From positions 62,001 through 126,000 of the forward strand of contig CAVXRS010000006.1 in assembly GCA_963764215.1 (NCBI GenBank): DNA of 64,000 nucleotides. Direction: 5' to 3'. Position numbers and translations under genes: made by a program. Within the stretch, counting starts at the first letter, position 1; each line of letters begins with the position of its first letter. Under the pieces are notes generated by a model. The model was given only the letters and a program-made list of their open reading frames with translations. It searched no databases and was not told where the DNA came from. This document shows positions 18,270 to 27,154 of this stretch, piece by piece. The stretch is from JAFDWI01 sp963764215. Lineage in GTDB: Bacteria > Actinomycetota > Acidimicrobiia > Acidimicrobiales > Iamiaceae.

Positions 18270-19130
18270 TCAGCGGCCGAAGGCGAAGAACATCACCTGG
18301 GTCCCGTAGGCCACGGGCTTCGTCAGCTGCTCGTCCCAGAGCGTCAGCTCGATCGACGCATAGCCGTCGCCGGCCCAGCGCGCCCGCCCGTGGGCGAGCA
18401 GCCAGCCGGGGGCCGTCGATCCGAAATAGTGGAACGTGTAGTCGACACTCGGCGCGAACCACATGCCCGCCTCTGGTGGCATCTTCTGGCCGACCGAACC
18501 TGGCATGGTGTCGCACACGACGATCGGCCCGACCACGTCCAGGTGACCTGCGGCGTCGAGCGGCGGATCGTCGAAGCGATGCCAGGAGGCAATGTCCGAG
18601 GGTCCCTCCTCGAAAGGCTCCCAGGGAGCTCGACCGACCGCCGGCCGCGTCTCGACGATGCGATCCCAGAACGGCATCTGATCGCGTTCGAAGGTGAAAT
18701 CGATCCCTTCGGGCACCCCGTCCCGGAACGACCGCAGCCCCTCGGGTCCAGCCACGTCAGGCGGCGCCACCTCGATGAAGTCGAAGCCCCGCCGCTCCGC
18801 ACCGAACACGGCGAGCGCGGTCAGTCCGGCCGACGCGTCCGGATTTCGCACGGTCGCCTGCAACTGCGACATCGAACGACCGCGCCGGAGCAGCTCCACC
18901 TCGATGATCAGCTCCCCGGCGGCGACCTGCCCCGCGAAGACCGACGTCATCGTGCGCAGTTGCTGGGACGGGTCGTCGAGCACCGTCGCCATGGCCCGCT
19001 GGGCGATCGCGGCCACCACCCCTCCCTGGGGGACGACGGCGAGCATCCACACGTCGGAGATGCAGGCACGGAATCGGTTGGGCGCCCCCGGCACCGCTTC
19101 GATGTCGAGGTCGTCCCAGGGCGAGGCCAT
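18270..19130 (-). CDS. Acyl-CoA thioesterase-like double-hotdog protein
   Basis: The 286-residue protein looks like an actinobacterial TesB-type thioesterase. It has an N-terminal hotdog helix region with DVWMLAVVPQGGVVAAIAQR and SVFAGQVAAGELIIEVELLR, and a C-terminal half with SVDYTFHYF, GWLLAHGRARWAGDGYASIE and LWDEQLTKPVAYGTQVMFF, the sequence in which the second hotdog helix normally carries the catalytic Asp/Gln set. It would release free acids from acyl-CoA esters. The ATG at 19130 is chosen because the much longer open frame upstream runs antisense to the cyclase gene. It lies 52 bases downstream of the tRNA-Ser on the same strand. Confidence 0.8.
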   Translation of the reverse strand: MASPWDDLDIEAVPGAPNRFRACISDVWMLAVVPQGGVVAAIAQRAMATVLDDPSQQLRTMTSVFAGQVAAGELIIEVELLRRGRSMSQLQATVRNPDASAGLTALAVFGAERRGFDFIEVAPPDVAGPEGLRSFRDGVPEGIDFTFERDQMPFWDRIVETRPAVGRAPWEPFEEGPSDIASWHRFDDPPLDAAGHLDVVGPIVVCDTMPGSVGQKMPPEAGMWFAPSVDYTFHYFGSTAPGWLLAHGRARWAGDGYASIELTLWDEQLTKPVAYGTQVMFFAFGR

Positions 19131-19331
19131 GGCGGAGAAGTCTTGCCCACCCGCGAGCCGCCGGGTGCACGATTTTCCCGGTGCAACGTGTCGGCGACAC
19201 GACCGCGCGGCCGCGGCCGCGGCCCCGGATGCCGATGACAACCACGAGGGATCGCTCAACTTTTTCCCGTCGCGGACCGTTGTAGTGGAAAATGCAATTG
19301 GGCGACCGGGCCCACACCGAGGGAGGTCTCG

Positions 19332-20688
19332 ATGGCAGGAGAAGCAGCCGGTCAACCTCCACACGAGGTGGGCACGCCCGGCTTCTTCGCGTCGATCGTC
19401 GAAACGGCCGTGGACCCCATCGCCGTGGTCGACAAGGACCTCACCCTGCTCTACGCCTCGCCGTCGATCGAGCATCTGATCGGCTGGCATCCGTCGGAAT
19501 GGTTGGGGCGGAACATCGTCGAACTCCTCGAACCGGCCAGCCTGGACGTGGCCGTCCAGGGCCTGAACGAAGTCGACTACGAACCTTCCGATCCGAACTG
19601 GGTGGGCGCCCCGGTCCGGCTCTTCCTCAAGAGCGCCTCGGGCGAGCAGGTGCCCGTCGATGTCACGGCACGGACCGCGGAGCGGACCGGCATCCACGGG
19701 TACGTCGTGCAGATCCACCGGGCCGCCGGGGCGCAGGCGCTCTACGACGCGGTGGACACGATCCTGGAAGGGAAGGATCCCGACCGGGCGATGGGTCAAC
19801 TCACCCGCCTCATCGAACACGACATCGTGGGCACGGTCGCGGTGCTGGGCGCCGACTGGACGGGCACACGATTCGCACGATCGGTCGGGAGCACCTCCCT
19901 GATCGCACTCGACGACCCCCGTCCCGCCGACCGGGAGGCGATAGCCCGGGCCCTCGCCGCGCCCGAGCTGGTCGTCGACCTCTTCGACGCGCTCGCCCCG
20001 AAGACCCGAGCGGACGCCATCGCTCAGGGGATGCGCAGCGTGCTGGTGCGTGCCGATGGTGGAGGCCGGCTTCTCGGCGGCGCTGTTCATCTGGAACGAC
20101 GACCACGGCGCTCCCGGTTCGACCCACCGTACCGACGTCAGACGCGCCGAAAACCTGATCCGACTGGCATTGCGTTGGACAAGCCAACAACGGCAACTCG
20201 CCTGGGACGTCACCCACGACCACCTCACCGGTCTCACCAACCGCGGGGAGTTCCAGAACGCGCTCGACTCCAGCCGGGGCGGCCCCCGGGCGGTGCTGTT
20301 CTGCGACTTGGACGACTTCAAACCGGTGAACGAACGCTGTGGACACCGCGTCGGCGACCAGGTTCTCGCAACCGTCGGCGAGCGGCTCCTCGAGGTGTGC
20401 GCGTCCTGTGTCGTGGCACGGGTGGGTGGCGACGAATTCGCGATTCTGCTCCGCGAAGCGCCCGACCTGGCCGACGCACTCGAGATTGCAGCACGCATCC
20501 AGGGCGCTCTGGTCGAGCCCGTCATCGTCGGCGACGACCGTGCTTCGCTGGGCGCGACCATCGGCGTGGCCTTCGACCCTGCGGGCGCGGCGCACTCCGA
20601 CCTGTTGATGGACGAGGCCGATCGCCTGCTCCGTGAAGGCAAGGTGACCGGCAAACGCCAGGTGTTGTCGGTCACCCTCGGTGACTGA
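19332..20688 (+). CDS. PAS-GAF-GGDEF diguanylate cyclase, second copy (one frame break)
   Basis: This is a clear paralogue of the cyclase at 3657-5012, alignable over its whole length. It has PAS with YASPSIEHLIGWHPSEWLGR, the same GAF-like middle and GGDEF with LTGLTNRGEF, FCDLDDFKPVNERCGHRVGD and VGGDEFAIL. Again no RxxD inhibitory site precedes GGDEF. The frame moves once near 20045-20060, between GMRSVLVR and VEAGFSAALFIWN, where the paralogue runs straight through; one extra base explains it. The start ATG follows GGGAGG by five bases. Its last 17 bases overlap the end of the convergent TetR gene. Confidence 0.85.
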
Positions 20689-21394
20689 CCCCCGGACGTG
20701 ACGAACTCTTTGGTCGGGTGAACGACTCGACCAACGCCTCGACGACGCACCCGAGCAGGTGCCACCGCTCGACCGTCCCCTCAGCTCCGGTCGGCCGGTC
20801 GATCTGCGCGGCGCCGGTATCGTCGGCGTAGGCGAGGAAGTGACCGAGACCGTTCATCTCCGCGGAGATCGCGAGCGTCAACAGCTCGATCGTGAACGGG
20901 GACCGCACCTCCCGTCCGTGCTCGTCGAGCAGGTCCCGGTAGATGTCGGCCAATGCATGCAGCGCCTCGCGCTGGTCTTCGACATGACGGCGGCGAAGCT
21001 CGGGATCGTCGGCTGCGCCGAGCCACAGCGCCACCGTCCTGGCGAACTCGGTCGTCCCGATGAGGCGTTCGGCGTTCTCGGTTGCGGCCACCCGGATCAG
21101 TTCTCGCAGATCGGGGTCCTCCCCGAGCGACGTGACCGATTCGACCAGTCGATCCACTACCCCGGACTCGTCCTCGGACTCGGTCAGCGCGTAGCGCTGG
21201 AGGTCGCTCCGAAAGTCGCCCTGTCCACCCCAGATCTTGTATCCGCTGCCCGCAGTGCGGAGACCCGCCCGGCGACACGCGTCGATGAGGGAGATGTTCG
21301 CCGCGGCGAACGAGTTTCCCGACTCCCGCATCAAGGCGACGCCGGCGGCGAGGATCGCCATCCTGGTTTCTTCGAGATTGCGGCGGCTCGCCAT
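20672..21394 (-). CDS. TetR family transcriptional regulator
   Basis: The 240-residue protein has a TetR-like DNA-binding head (LEETRMAILAAGVALMRE, then ISLIDACRRAGLRTAGSGYKIWGG) and a long helical ligand-binding C-terminus. The usual second half of the HTH is divergent (GSGYKIW in place of a typical LYHHF/IYRHF), so target specificity is not predictable. It is divergent from the membrane-protein gene at 21600, with a 10-bp palindrome in between, which makes that gene and itself the likely targets. Confidence 0.7.
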   Translation of the reverse strand: MASRRNLEETRMAILAAGVALMRESGNSFAAANISLIDACRRAGLRTAGSGYKIWGGQGDFRSDLQRYALTESEDESGVVDRLVESVTSLGEDPDLRELIRVAATENAERLIGTTEFARTVALWLGAADDPELRRRHVEDQREALHALADIYRDLLDEHGREVRSPFTIELLTLAISAEMNGLGHFLAYADDTGAAQIDRPTGAEGTVERWHLLGCVVEALVESFTRPKSSSRPGVSHRG

Positions 21395-21484
21395 GGGGAA
21401 GACCTCAAGGGTTCCCGCATCGATCGGTCGGGATTGGTCTCCAGGCTACCGAGAAGCACGATCCCCGGCGGTCACGCGGACTGT

Positions 21485-21494
21485 GACGTACGTC
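21485..21494. promoter_or_regulatory. Candidate TetR operator palindrome
   Basis: GACGTACGTC is a perfect 10-bp palindrome in the 205-base gap between the TetR gene and the divergent membrane-protein gene. Short palindromes of this kind arise by chance, but the position between a regulator and a divergent gene is right for an operator. No flanking symmetry extends it clearly. Confidence 0.3.
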
Positions 21495-21599
21495 GGATGT
21501 GACCACAACCACCGCGGGGGCATCGACGGTGTGGTCGCGTCCGGCTAACGTCCGCAGGGTACGGGTCCTGGACATCGACCACCCACGAGGAGTCCGGTC

Positions 21600-22796
21600 A
21601 TGGTGTCGTCACACGAACCAGCGGACGCGGACACCGACGATGGGGCCGGGGGGACCCCGCAGCAACGCCACCTGATCCGACGATCACTGGCCGCGGTCGC
21701 GATGGCGCTGGGCCTCGTTTGTGTGACCGTCTCGCCAGTGGCGCTCTGGGGCCGGAACCTCGTGCTGAACACCGATCGCTACGTCGACACACTCGCGCCG
21801 ATCGCGAGCGATGCGGCAGTGCAGGAAGCCGTCGTGAATCTGGTCAGCGACGCGATCACCCAGCGACTCGACGTGGCGAAACGGGTGGAAGACGCCATGC
21901 CGAAGATCGGCAAGTACGTGGCGCCCCCCTTGGCCGGAGCGGTCGGATCGTTCGTCCACTCCAAGACCGCCGAATTCGTCGCCAGTCCGACGTTCGCCAA
22001 GATCTGGGCTTCGCTGAACCGCAGGGTGCACACCCAGATCCGCTACCTGCTCACTGGTGATCGACCGAGCGGCGACCGGAGCGTCGTCGCCTTGGGCACC
22101 AAGGTCGTGCTCGACCTCTCGGGAGTGGTCCAGTCAGTCGAGCAGCAATTGCACCAGGTCGGAATCGAGATCGCGTCCAACGTTCCCGCGGTCGGCCCGA
22201 CCCTGCAGATCGCCGACCTCCACGGCCTGCAATCGGCCCGCACCGCGGTGCACTGGCTCGACGTCGGCGCGTATGCGCTTCCGGTCGCCGGTCTCGGCCT
22301 GCTCGCCATCGGCATCGCACTCGCCACCAAGCGTCGCCGCAGCCTGGCGATCGCCGCGTTCGGCACGTCGATCGGCATGGTGGTGTTGACCATCGGATTG
22401 TTGATCGGCCGCAGCTACTACCTCGACGGCATCCCGCCCTCGGTCCTGCCACACAATGCGGCCGCGGACATCTACGCCATCCTCGTCCGCTATCTGCGTT
22501 GGGGAGTCCGGCTGATCTTTCTGACCGGTGTGCTCATCGGGCTCGCCTCGTGGGTGACCGGTACCGGTGACGTCGCCATCAAGGTTCGCACGAGGGTGGC
22601 CGGCGGGCCCGTCGGCGCATTCGTCGCCCGTCGGACCGCGGCGCTGCGCGGCTCGGTCGCCGCGCTGGTCGTCGCGCTCTTCCTGATCGTCGACGCTCCG
22701 AGTGCGCTGGGCGTCGTGACGGTCCTCACGATCGGCGTGGTGCTGGTGGTCGTCATCGAAGTGCTCCGCTCGCTGGCTCGGCCCGTGTGGAGCTGA
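21600..22796 (+). CDS. Actinobacterial integral membrane protein of unknown function
   Basis: The 398-residue protein has one N-terminal membrane segment (LAAVAMALGLVCVTVSPVAL), then a large extracytoplasmic region of about 180 residues that begins WGRNLVLNTDRYVDTLAPIA, and four to five C-terminal membrane segments. The W-x-x-N-x-V-L-N-T-D-x-Y-V motif followed by APIA recurs in membrane proteins of Streptomyces and relatives, from general knowledge, but no function is known to me. An AGGAG ribosome site precedes the ATG by six to seven bases. It is divergent from the TetR gene and may be under its control. Confidence 0.75.
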   Translation: MVSSHEPADADTDDGAGGTPQQRHLIRRSLAAVAMALGLVCVTVSPVALWGRNLVLNTDRYVDTLAPIASDAAVQEAVVNLVSDAITQRLDVAKRVEDAMPKIGKYVAPPLAGAVGSFVHSKTAEFVASPTFAKIWASLNRRVHTQIRYLLTGDRPSGDRSVVALGTKVVLDLSGVVQSVEQQLHQVGIEIASNVPAVGPTLQIADLHGLQSARTAVHWLDVGAYALPVAGLGLLAIGIALATKRRRSLAIAAFGTSIGMVVLTIGLLIGRSYYLDGIPPSVLPHNAAADIYAILVRYLRWGVRLIFLTGVLIGLASWVTGTGDVAIKVRTRVAGGPVGAFVARRTAALRGSVAALVVALFLIVDAPSALGVVTVLTIGVVLVVVIEVLRSLARPVWS

Positions 22797-22873
22797 CGGC
22801 ACCGATCACATCGATCGGCGCGACGCCCCGCGCCACGGCACGCGGTACGGTTCGGAACCAGGAGGTGACGACC

Positions 22874-23381
22874 ATGGACCACAACGGAGTCCTGACCGAA
22901 CTGTTCGGACGCATCGACGACCACGTCGAGGACGTGCTCGACGGCCTGGAGGCAAGCGACCTCACCTGGCGGCCCGAACCGGACGTCAATCCGATCGGCT
23001 GGCTCCTCTGGCACCTCACCCGCGTCATCGACCATCAGGTCGCCGACGTGGCCGGCACCACCCAGGTCTGGGTCACCGGGGACTGGGCGTCGGGGTTCGG
23101 ACTCGCACCCGACCCGCACAACACCGGCTACGGACACGACGCGGCCGCGGTCGCCGCGGTCCAGCCCCGCGACTCGCGCGGTGCTCGGCGACTACTACGC
23201 CCACGTTGCCGACCACACCGCTGCGTTCTTGTCTTCGCTCACCGCGGCTGCGCTCGATGCGGTCGTGGACGACCACTGGGACCCGCCGGTCACCTTGGGG
23301 GTGCGTCTGATCAGCATCGCCGACGACGCCATCCAACACGCGGGTGCGGCCGCGTACCTCAAGGGCATGTTGCCTCGGTAA
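22874..23381 (+). CDS. DinB/DUF664 family protein (mycothiol-dependent transferase-like; one frame break)
   Basis: The rebuilt product is about 168 residues. The first half has LTWRPEPDVNPIGWLLWHLT and HQVADVAGTTQVWV; the second has LGDYYAHVADHTAAFLSSL and VTLGVRLISIADDAIQHAGA. This is the DinB four-helix fold with three His residues that bind a metal in the DUF664/MSH-transferase branch of Actinobacteria. It may detoxify electrophiles with mycothiol. The frame break at about 23163 lies in CAGCCCCGCG; dropping one C joins the halves as VQPATRAVLGDYY. The ATG follows AGGAGG by seven bases. The next gene starts five bases after the stop. Confidence 0.8.
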
Positions 23382-23386
23382 CGACC

Positions 23387-24391
23387 ATGGGCTTCCGACT
23401 GCACCGATCGATCAAGATCCTTCCCGGCCTACGGATGAACTTCTCGAAATCGGGCATCGGGTTCTCGGCCGGCGTGAAGGGCTATCACGTCAGCAGCTCG
23501 CCGAACGGACGGTCTCGACGCACGATCTCGATCCCGGGGACGGGCATGTCGTGGATCTCCTACGGCTCGTCGAAGCAATCCACAAACGCCGCGGCGGCCA
23601 GTCGGTCGACGGCGGCTGCTCCGGCATCACCCCCGAGGAGACCGGGACTGTTTGCGCGGCACTCGGAAAAGGAGCTCTACGCCGCGGTGTCGGCGAACGA
23701 CCCCGCCGCGGTCGAGTCCATCGCGAATTCCGCACACGACGTCGCCCTCGCGGCAGCAACCCTCGCCGGGGTGCTGTGGATCAACCACCACCGGGACAAG
23801 GACGCGCTCCGGGATCTGCAGTGGGCCTTCGACACCGGTGAGGACCCCGGTGACGACCCGTTCATCGAGCACTACATTCCGGTCGAGGTTCACGTCGAAC
23901 CGGTGGAAGGGGTGACCGCCCACCTGCCGATCGACCGGACCACCGTGGGACTCATGCTGGCCGAACTGCTCCAGCGCAAGGCCGAGACCGACCAGGCCAT
24001 CACCGTGGTGGAGAGTCTCGAACCGACGACCCTCACCGCACTGTCCCTGGTCGATCTCTACGACTCCGCCGGGCGGTTCGACGACGTCATCGAGGTCACC
24101 GAAGGTACCCCGAACGTCGACGACGTCACGTCGCTGCTCTGGGTGTTCCGCGGGATCGCGTTCAGAGAGAAGCAGCAGTACGCCGCTGCCCGGGAGTGCT
24201 TCGCCAAGGTCACCCGTTGCCGATCACGCACCCCGACCGTGTTGCACCGGGCGCGCTTCGAGCGGGCCAAGTGCTACGTGGCCGAAGGCAAGAAGGTCCT
24301 GGCCCGCAGGGAACTCGCCCGCATCAGAGCCGAGGACTCCGACTACGCCGGGCTCGACGCGGCGATCGCCCAGCTCGACGAGGCCGCCTAG
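23387..24391 (+). CDS. DUF4236 domain protein with TPR-like C-terminus
   Basis: The 334-residue protein opens with a DUF4236 domain (MGFRLHRSIKILPGLRMNFS, then KSGIGFSAG and ISIPGTGMSW), a small beta domain of unknown function. A low-complexity Ala/Ser linker follows, then a helical C-terminal half with paired-helix repeats (AETDQAITVVESLEP, LSLVDLYDSAGRFDDVIEVT, FREKQQYAAARECFAKV) that resemble tetratricopeptide repeats. The combination suggests a scaffold or adaptor. It follows the DinB gene by five bases and is probably co-transcribed with it, but no shared function is apparent. Confidence 0.78.
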   Translation: MGFRLHRSIKILPGLRMNFSKSGIGFSAGVKGYHVSSSPNGRSRRTISIPGTGMSWISYGSSKQSTNAAAASRSTAAAPASPPRRPGLFARHSEKELYAAVSANDPAAVESIANSAHDVALAAATLAGVLWINHHRDKDALRDLQWAFDTGEDPGDDPFIEHYIPVEVHVEPVEGVTAHLPIDRTTVGLMLAELLQRKAETDQAITVVESLEPTTLTALSLVDLYDSAGRFDDVIEVTEGTPNVDDVTSLLWVFRGIAFREKQQYAAARECFAKVTRCRSRTPTVLHRARFERAKCYVAEGKKVLARRELARIRAEDSDYAGLDAAIAQLDEAA

Positions 24392-24395
24392 GCCC

Positions 24396-26948
24396 TCAGG
24401 CGCGGCCCATCGAACGTCGGCGTCTCGCGGTGAGAACCAGTCCGGCGCCGGCGAGCGTCGCCATCGCCGCGAGCGCGGCCAGCAGCCGCACGTCGATCCC
24501 CGTGGACGGCAACTGGCCGGAGGTCTGATCAGATGGCGACGATGAGCCCGTGGCCGCGGTCGTCGAGGGCGCCGTGGCCGACGGCGCCGTGGTCGACGTG
24601 GTCGAGGTCGTCGATGTGGTCGGCGGCGTGTACGACGACTGGTTCACGAAAGGCTCATACGTGCGGCACGGCTCGTTGCGGAGACTCGGGCAGACCGGCA
24701 ATGCGGTGGGAATCGTCCCATCGGGCACGACCGGCAGGACCAGCCGTGACGGCATCGACGGCGAGTACGCCAGGGCAACCTGGGACGTCGACGACGGAGG
24801 CTCGGTTTCCCCGAAGGCCCAGACGGGCTGCGTGCCGTTCGGCGCCGCGATCACGACGCGGATTCTGGATCCTGCCCGGTAGGCGTGGCCCTGGTAGTAG
24901 AGCGGGATCGCCACCTTGACGAACTGCCCCGCAGGCATCGGCGCGGAGTCGGCCGTCGTGAATGTCGGAACCGGGTCCAACAGCGTGCTCGGTCGTTTGA
25001 ACACGTTGTCGGATCCGGTGGAGAGCTTGCGCTCCGAGGCGCGGATCCAGCCGTTCTGGACGAAGGTCTCCTTGCCATCGGGTCGGACTTCGGAGATCGT
25101 GGCCTGCAGATCCACGTCCGGCGTCGAGGACTTGACCCACACGTACACCGCGCCGGCGCCGACGACTGTCGTGTCCTTGGTGAGAGGAGCAGACACGTAG
25201 GACACCGCCTTGCCGGCCGGATTCTGCTGCCAGTTCCACTGCCACTGGGAGGCGTTGCCCCACAGCCCACCCCCACCGGTCTTGCCGGTGTAGTCGGTGA
25301 GTGGCAGCGCGGACGCGTCCGAGGTGTAGGTGTCGACCCCGTCACCGGCCGGGGGTTGATCGCCGAGCTTTCCGTCGGGCCCCAGATACCACGATCGGGC
25401 CTGGGTGCCCGGTACCGGCAGCGTGGAGAACGTCTTCGTGAACCCGGCGTACGGATTCCCGGGAGTGGTGTCGTTGTCGGGCGAGGTCCCCGCGCCGTTG
25501 TCGAACGCGATGGTCACCTCGGGAAGCGCCTCGAACGCCGACTTGGCGTCGGCCAACGTCGCTTTCCCCTGGATCGGGTCGTCGGGGAGATTGATGGTGT
25601 CCCCATCGGGCAGTCCCATCGCCGACTTGTAAATGAATGGTGCCCCGTCGTGGGCCTTATACATGTTCGTCGTCGGTGGCTGCTGCGCGACGTAGATCTC
25701 CAGGAAGTCGTACATTCGATTCAACGTCGCCGGGTCGAGCGAATCGATGTGGGACCCGTTCGTGAACGTGAACCACTTGTGGGTCGTTCCGGTCATGTGC
25801 TGGACGAGTTCCGGGCAATGTCCACCGGTCTGTTCGTCCTCGAACTGACAGGCCATGAACACCGGGACGTGGATCTTGTGGACGAAGCTGACCGGGTCGA
25901 TCGGGTCGGCGACGGCCGGGTCATAGTGCGTGTTCGCCCGGACCTTGGCGATCAGGTCGACTGCACTGGCGTGGAGCACCTGGTTGGCTTCACAGACCTT
26001 GTCGCCGTTCTGGATCTGCTTCCAGGCATAGGACTCGCCGCTGTGGGGGCCGGCGGGCTTGGCGTCATCGACCCGGCCCTGCGCCCAGGACAGCGCGAAC
26101 CCGGTGTTGAGCGTCCCCCCGGGATACAGCGTCGAAGCGGTGGCATCGATGACCGAGAGTGGGGCGATCGCCGCCAGGCTGGGTGGGTTGTTCTGCGCGG
26201 CGAAGAGCTGACTGATCCCGCCGTAGGAGATCCCGAACATGCCGACCTTGTGGTTGGAGACCCAGGATTGCTTGGCGATGGTCTCGATCACGTCGTAGGC
26301 GTCGAGTTGCTGGAGCGGTTCGAAGAAGTCGAACGCACCACCCGAACACCCGGTCCCGCGCATGTTCACGTCCACGACCGCGAAGCCCATCGCATTGGCG
26401 ACCAGGGCGATGCTGCTCTCCCCGCCGGACGGGTCGGCGTAGCCGTAGCCGGCGTATTCGATCAGGGTGGGGTACTGCACCTTGTCCTTCGGGTTGGCAC
26501 CGAGGGGAAGATGCACGTCGATGGCGAGCTGGGTGCCGTCACGGGTGGTCAGGTACTGGTAGCCGTTGTTCGCGATGGGCTGGTCGTACAGCGATGAGTC
26601 CCATGGTGCGGGCGCATTCGAGTGCACGGTGAGCGGCAGTGACTCCGAACCGTCCGACGGCGTCTTCACGACATAGCCCGTGCCGGGAGTCACGTTGCGG
26701 AAGAGCGCGCCACCCAGCGAGGTCGCGTCGAGCGTGGCGACGGTCGTGCCACCGGAATCGAGGAGCACCACCTGTTCGCCGGGGGTCAGTCCGGTGACGT
26801 CGACCTGTTCGGCGCTGCCGAACGCGTCGAACGTCGGCGGCGGCGACGCCGTGGCAGCCGTGGAGGCGACCACGGGCAGCACGCCCAGCAGCGCCACGAC
26901 CACGACGCACGAGATGATCCGATGTGGTGCCCGGTTGCTTTTCCCCAT
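24396..26948 (-). CDS. Secreted, LPxTG-anchored S15 (Xaa-Pro dipeptidyl-peptidase/CocE) family hydrolase
   Basis: The 850-residue protein has a signal peptide (hydrophobic stretch SCVVVVALLGVLPVVA) and an alpha/beta hydrolase domain with the nucleophile motif FGISYGG (Ser about 241) and the Asp/His regions MACQFEDEQTGGHCP and FTNGSHIDSL. After it comes the jelly-roll domain typical of family S15/CocE, a Thr/Ser-rich wall-spanning linker, then LPSTG (813-817), a membrane helix and RRRR. It should be displayed on the cell wall by a sortase; none is encoded in this window. Substrates in the family range from X-Pro peptides to esters. It is convergent with the DUF4236 gene four bases away. Confidence 0.9.
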   Translation of the reverse strand: MGKSNRAPHRIISCVVVVALLGVLPVVASTAATASPPPTFDAFGSAEQVDVTGLTPGEQVVLLDSGGTTVATLDATSLGGALFRNVTPGTGYVVKTPSDGSESLPLTVHSNAPAPWDSSLYDQPIANNGYQYLTTRDGTQLAIDVHLPLGANPKDKVQYPTLIEYAGYGYADPSGGESSIALVANAMGFAVVDVNMRGTGCSGGAFDFFEPLQQLDAYDVIETIAKQSWVSNHKVGMFGISYGGISQLFAAQNNPPSLAAIAPLSVIDATASTLYPGGTLNTGFALSWAQGRVDDAKPAGPHSGESYAWKQIQNGDKVCEANQVLHASAVDLIAKVRANTHYDPAVADPIDPVSFVHKIHVPVFMACQFEDEQTGGHCPELVQHMTGTTHKWFTFTNGSHIDSLDPATLNRMYDFLEIYVAQQPPTTNMYKAHDGAPFIYKSAMGLPDGDTINLPDDPIQGKATLADAKSAFEALPEVTIAFDNGAGTSPDNDTTPGNPYAGFTKTFSTLPVPGTQARSWYLGPDGKLGDQPPAGDGVDTYTSDASALPLTDYTGKTGGGGLWGNASQWQWNWQQNPAGKAVSYVSAPLTKDTTVVGAGAVYVWVKSSTPDVDLQATISEVRPDGKETFVQNGWIRASERKLSTGSDNVFKRPSTLLDPVPTFTTADSAPMPAGQFVKVAIPLYYQGHAYRAGSRIRVVIAAPNGTQPVWAFGETEPPSSTSQVALAYSPSMPSRLVLPVVPDGTIPTALPVCPSLRNEPCRTYEPFVNQSSYTPPTTSTTSTTSTTAPSATAPSTTAATGSSSPSDQTSGQLPSTGIDVRLLAALAAMATLAGAGLVLTARRRRSMGRA

Positions 26949-27154
26949 CCGGGCAGCTTTCCATCTGGACCGATCGGCGCAAAAGTCGACGGCGCCTCAC
27001 TGGTGGAGGGGGCGGGACTCGCCGGGGCTTCGCGTGTCACCAGGTCACAGTGTTGCAAGAGGGCAACTGGGCCGATGCGGCCGGGGTCGCCTCCCCATGG
27101 GGCTGCCGAGTTCGTGGGAGTCCGAGGTCGAGCCGCCAATCGGTGTGTCTTCGC

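Noticed and set aside
19131..20765. Upstream extension of the thioesterase frame
   Set aside because: The extra sequence is antisense to the cyclase gene; the family N-terminus begins at 19130.
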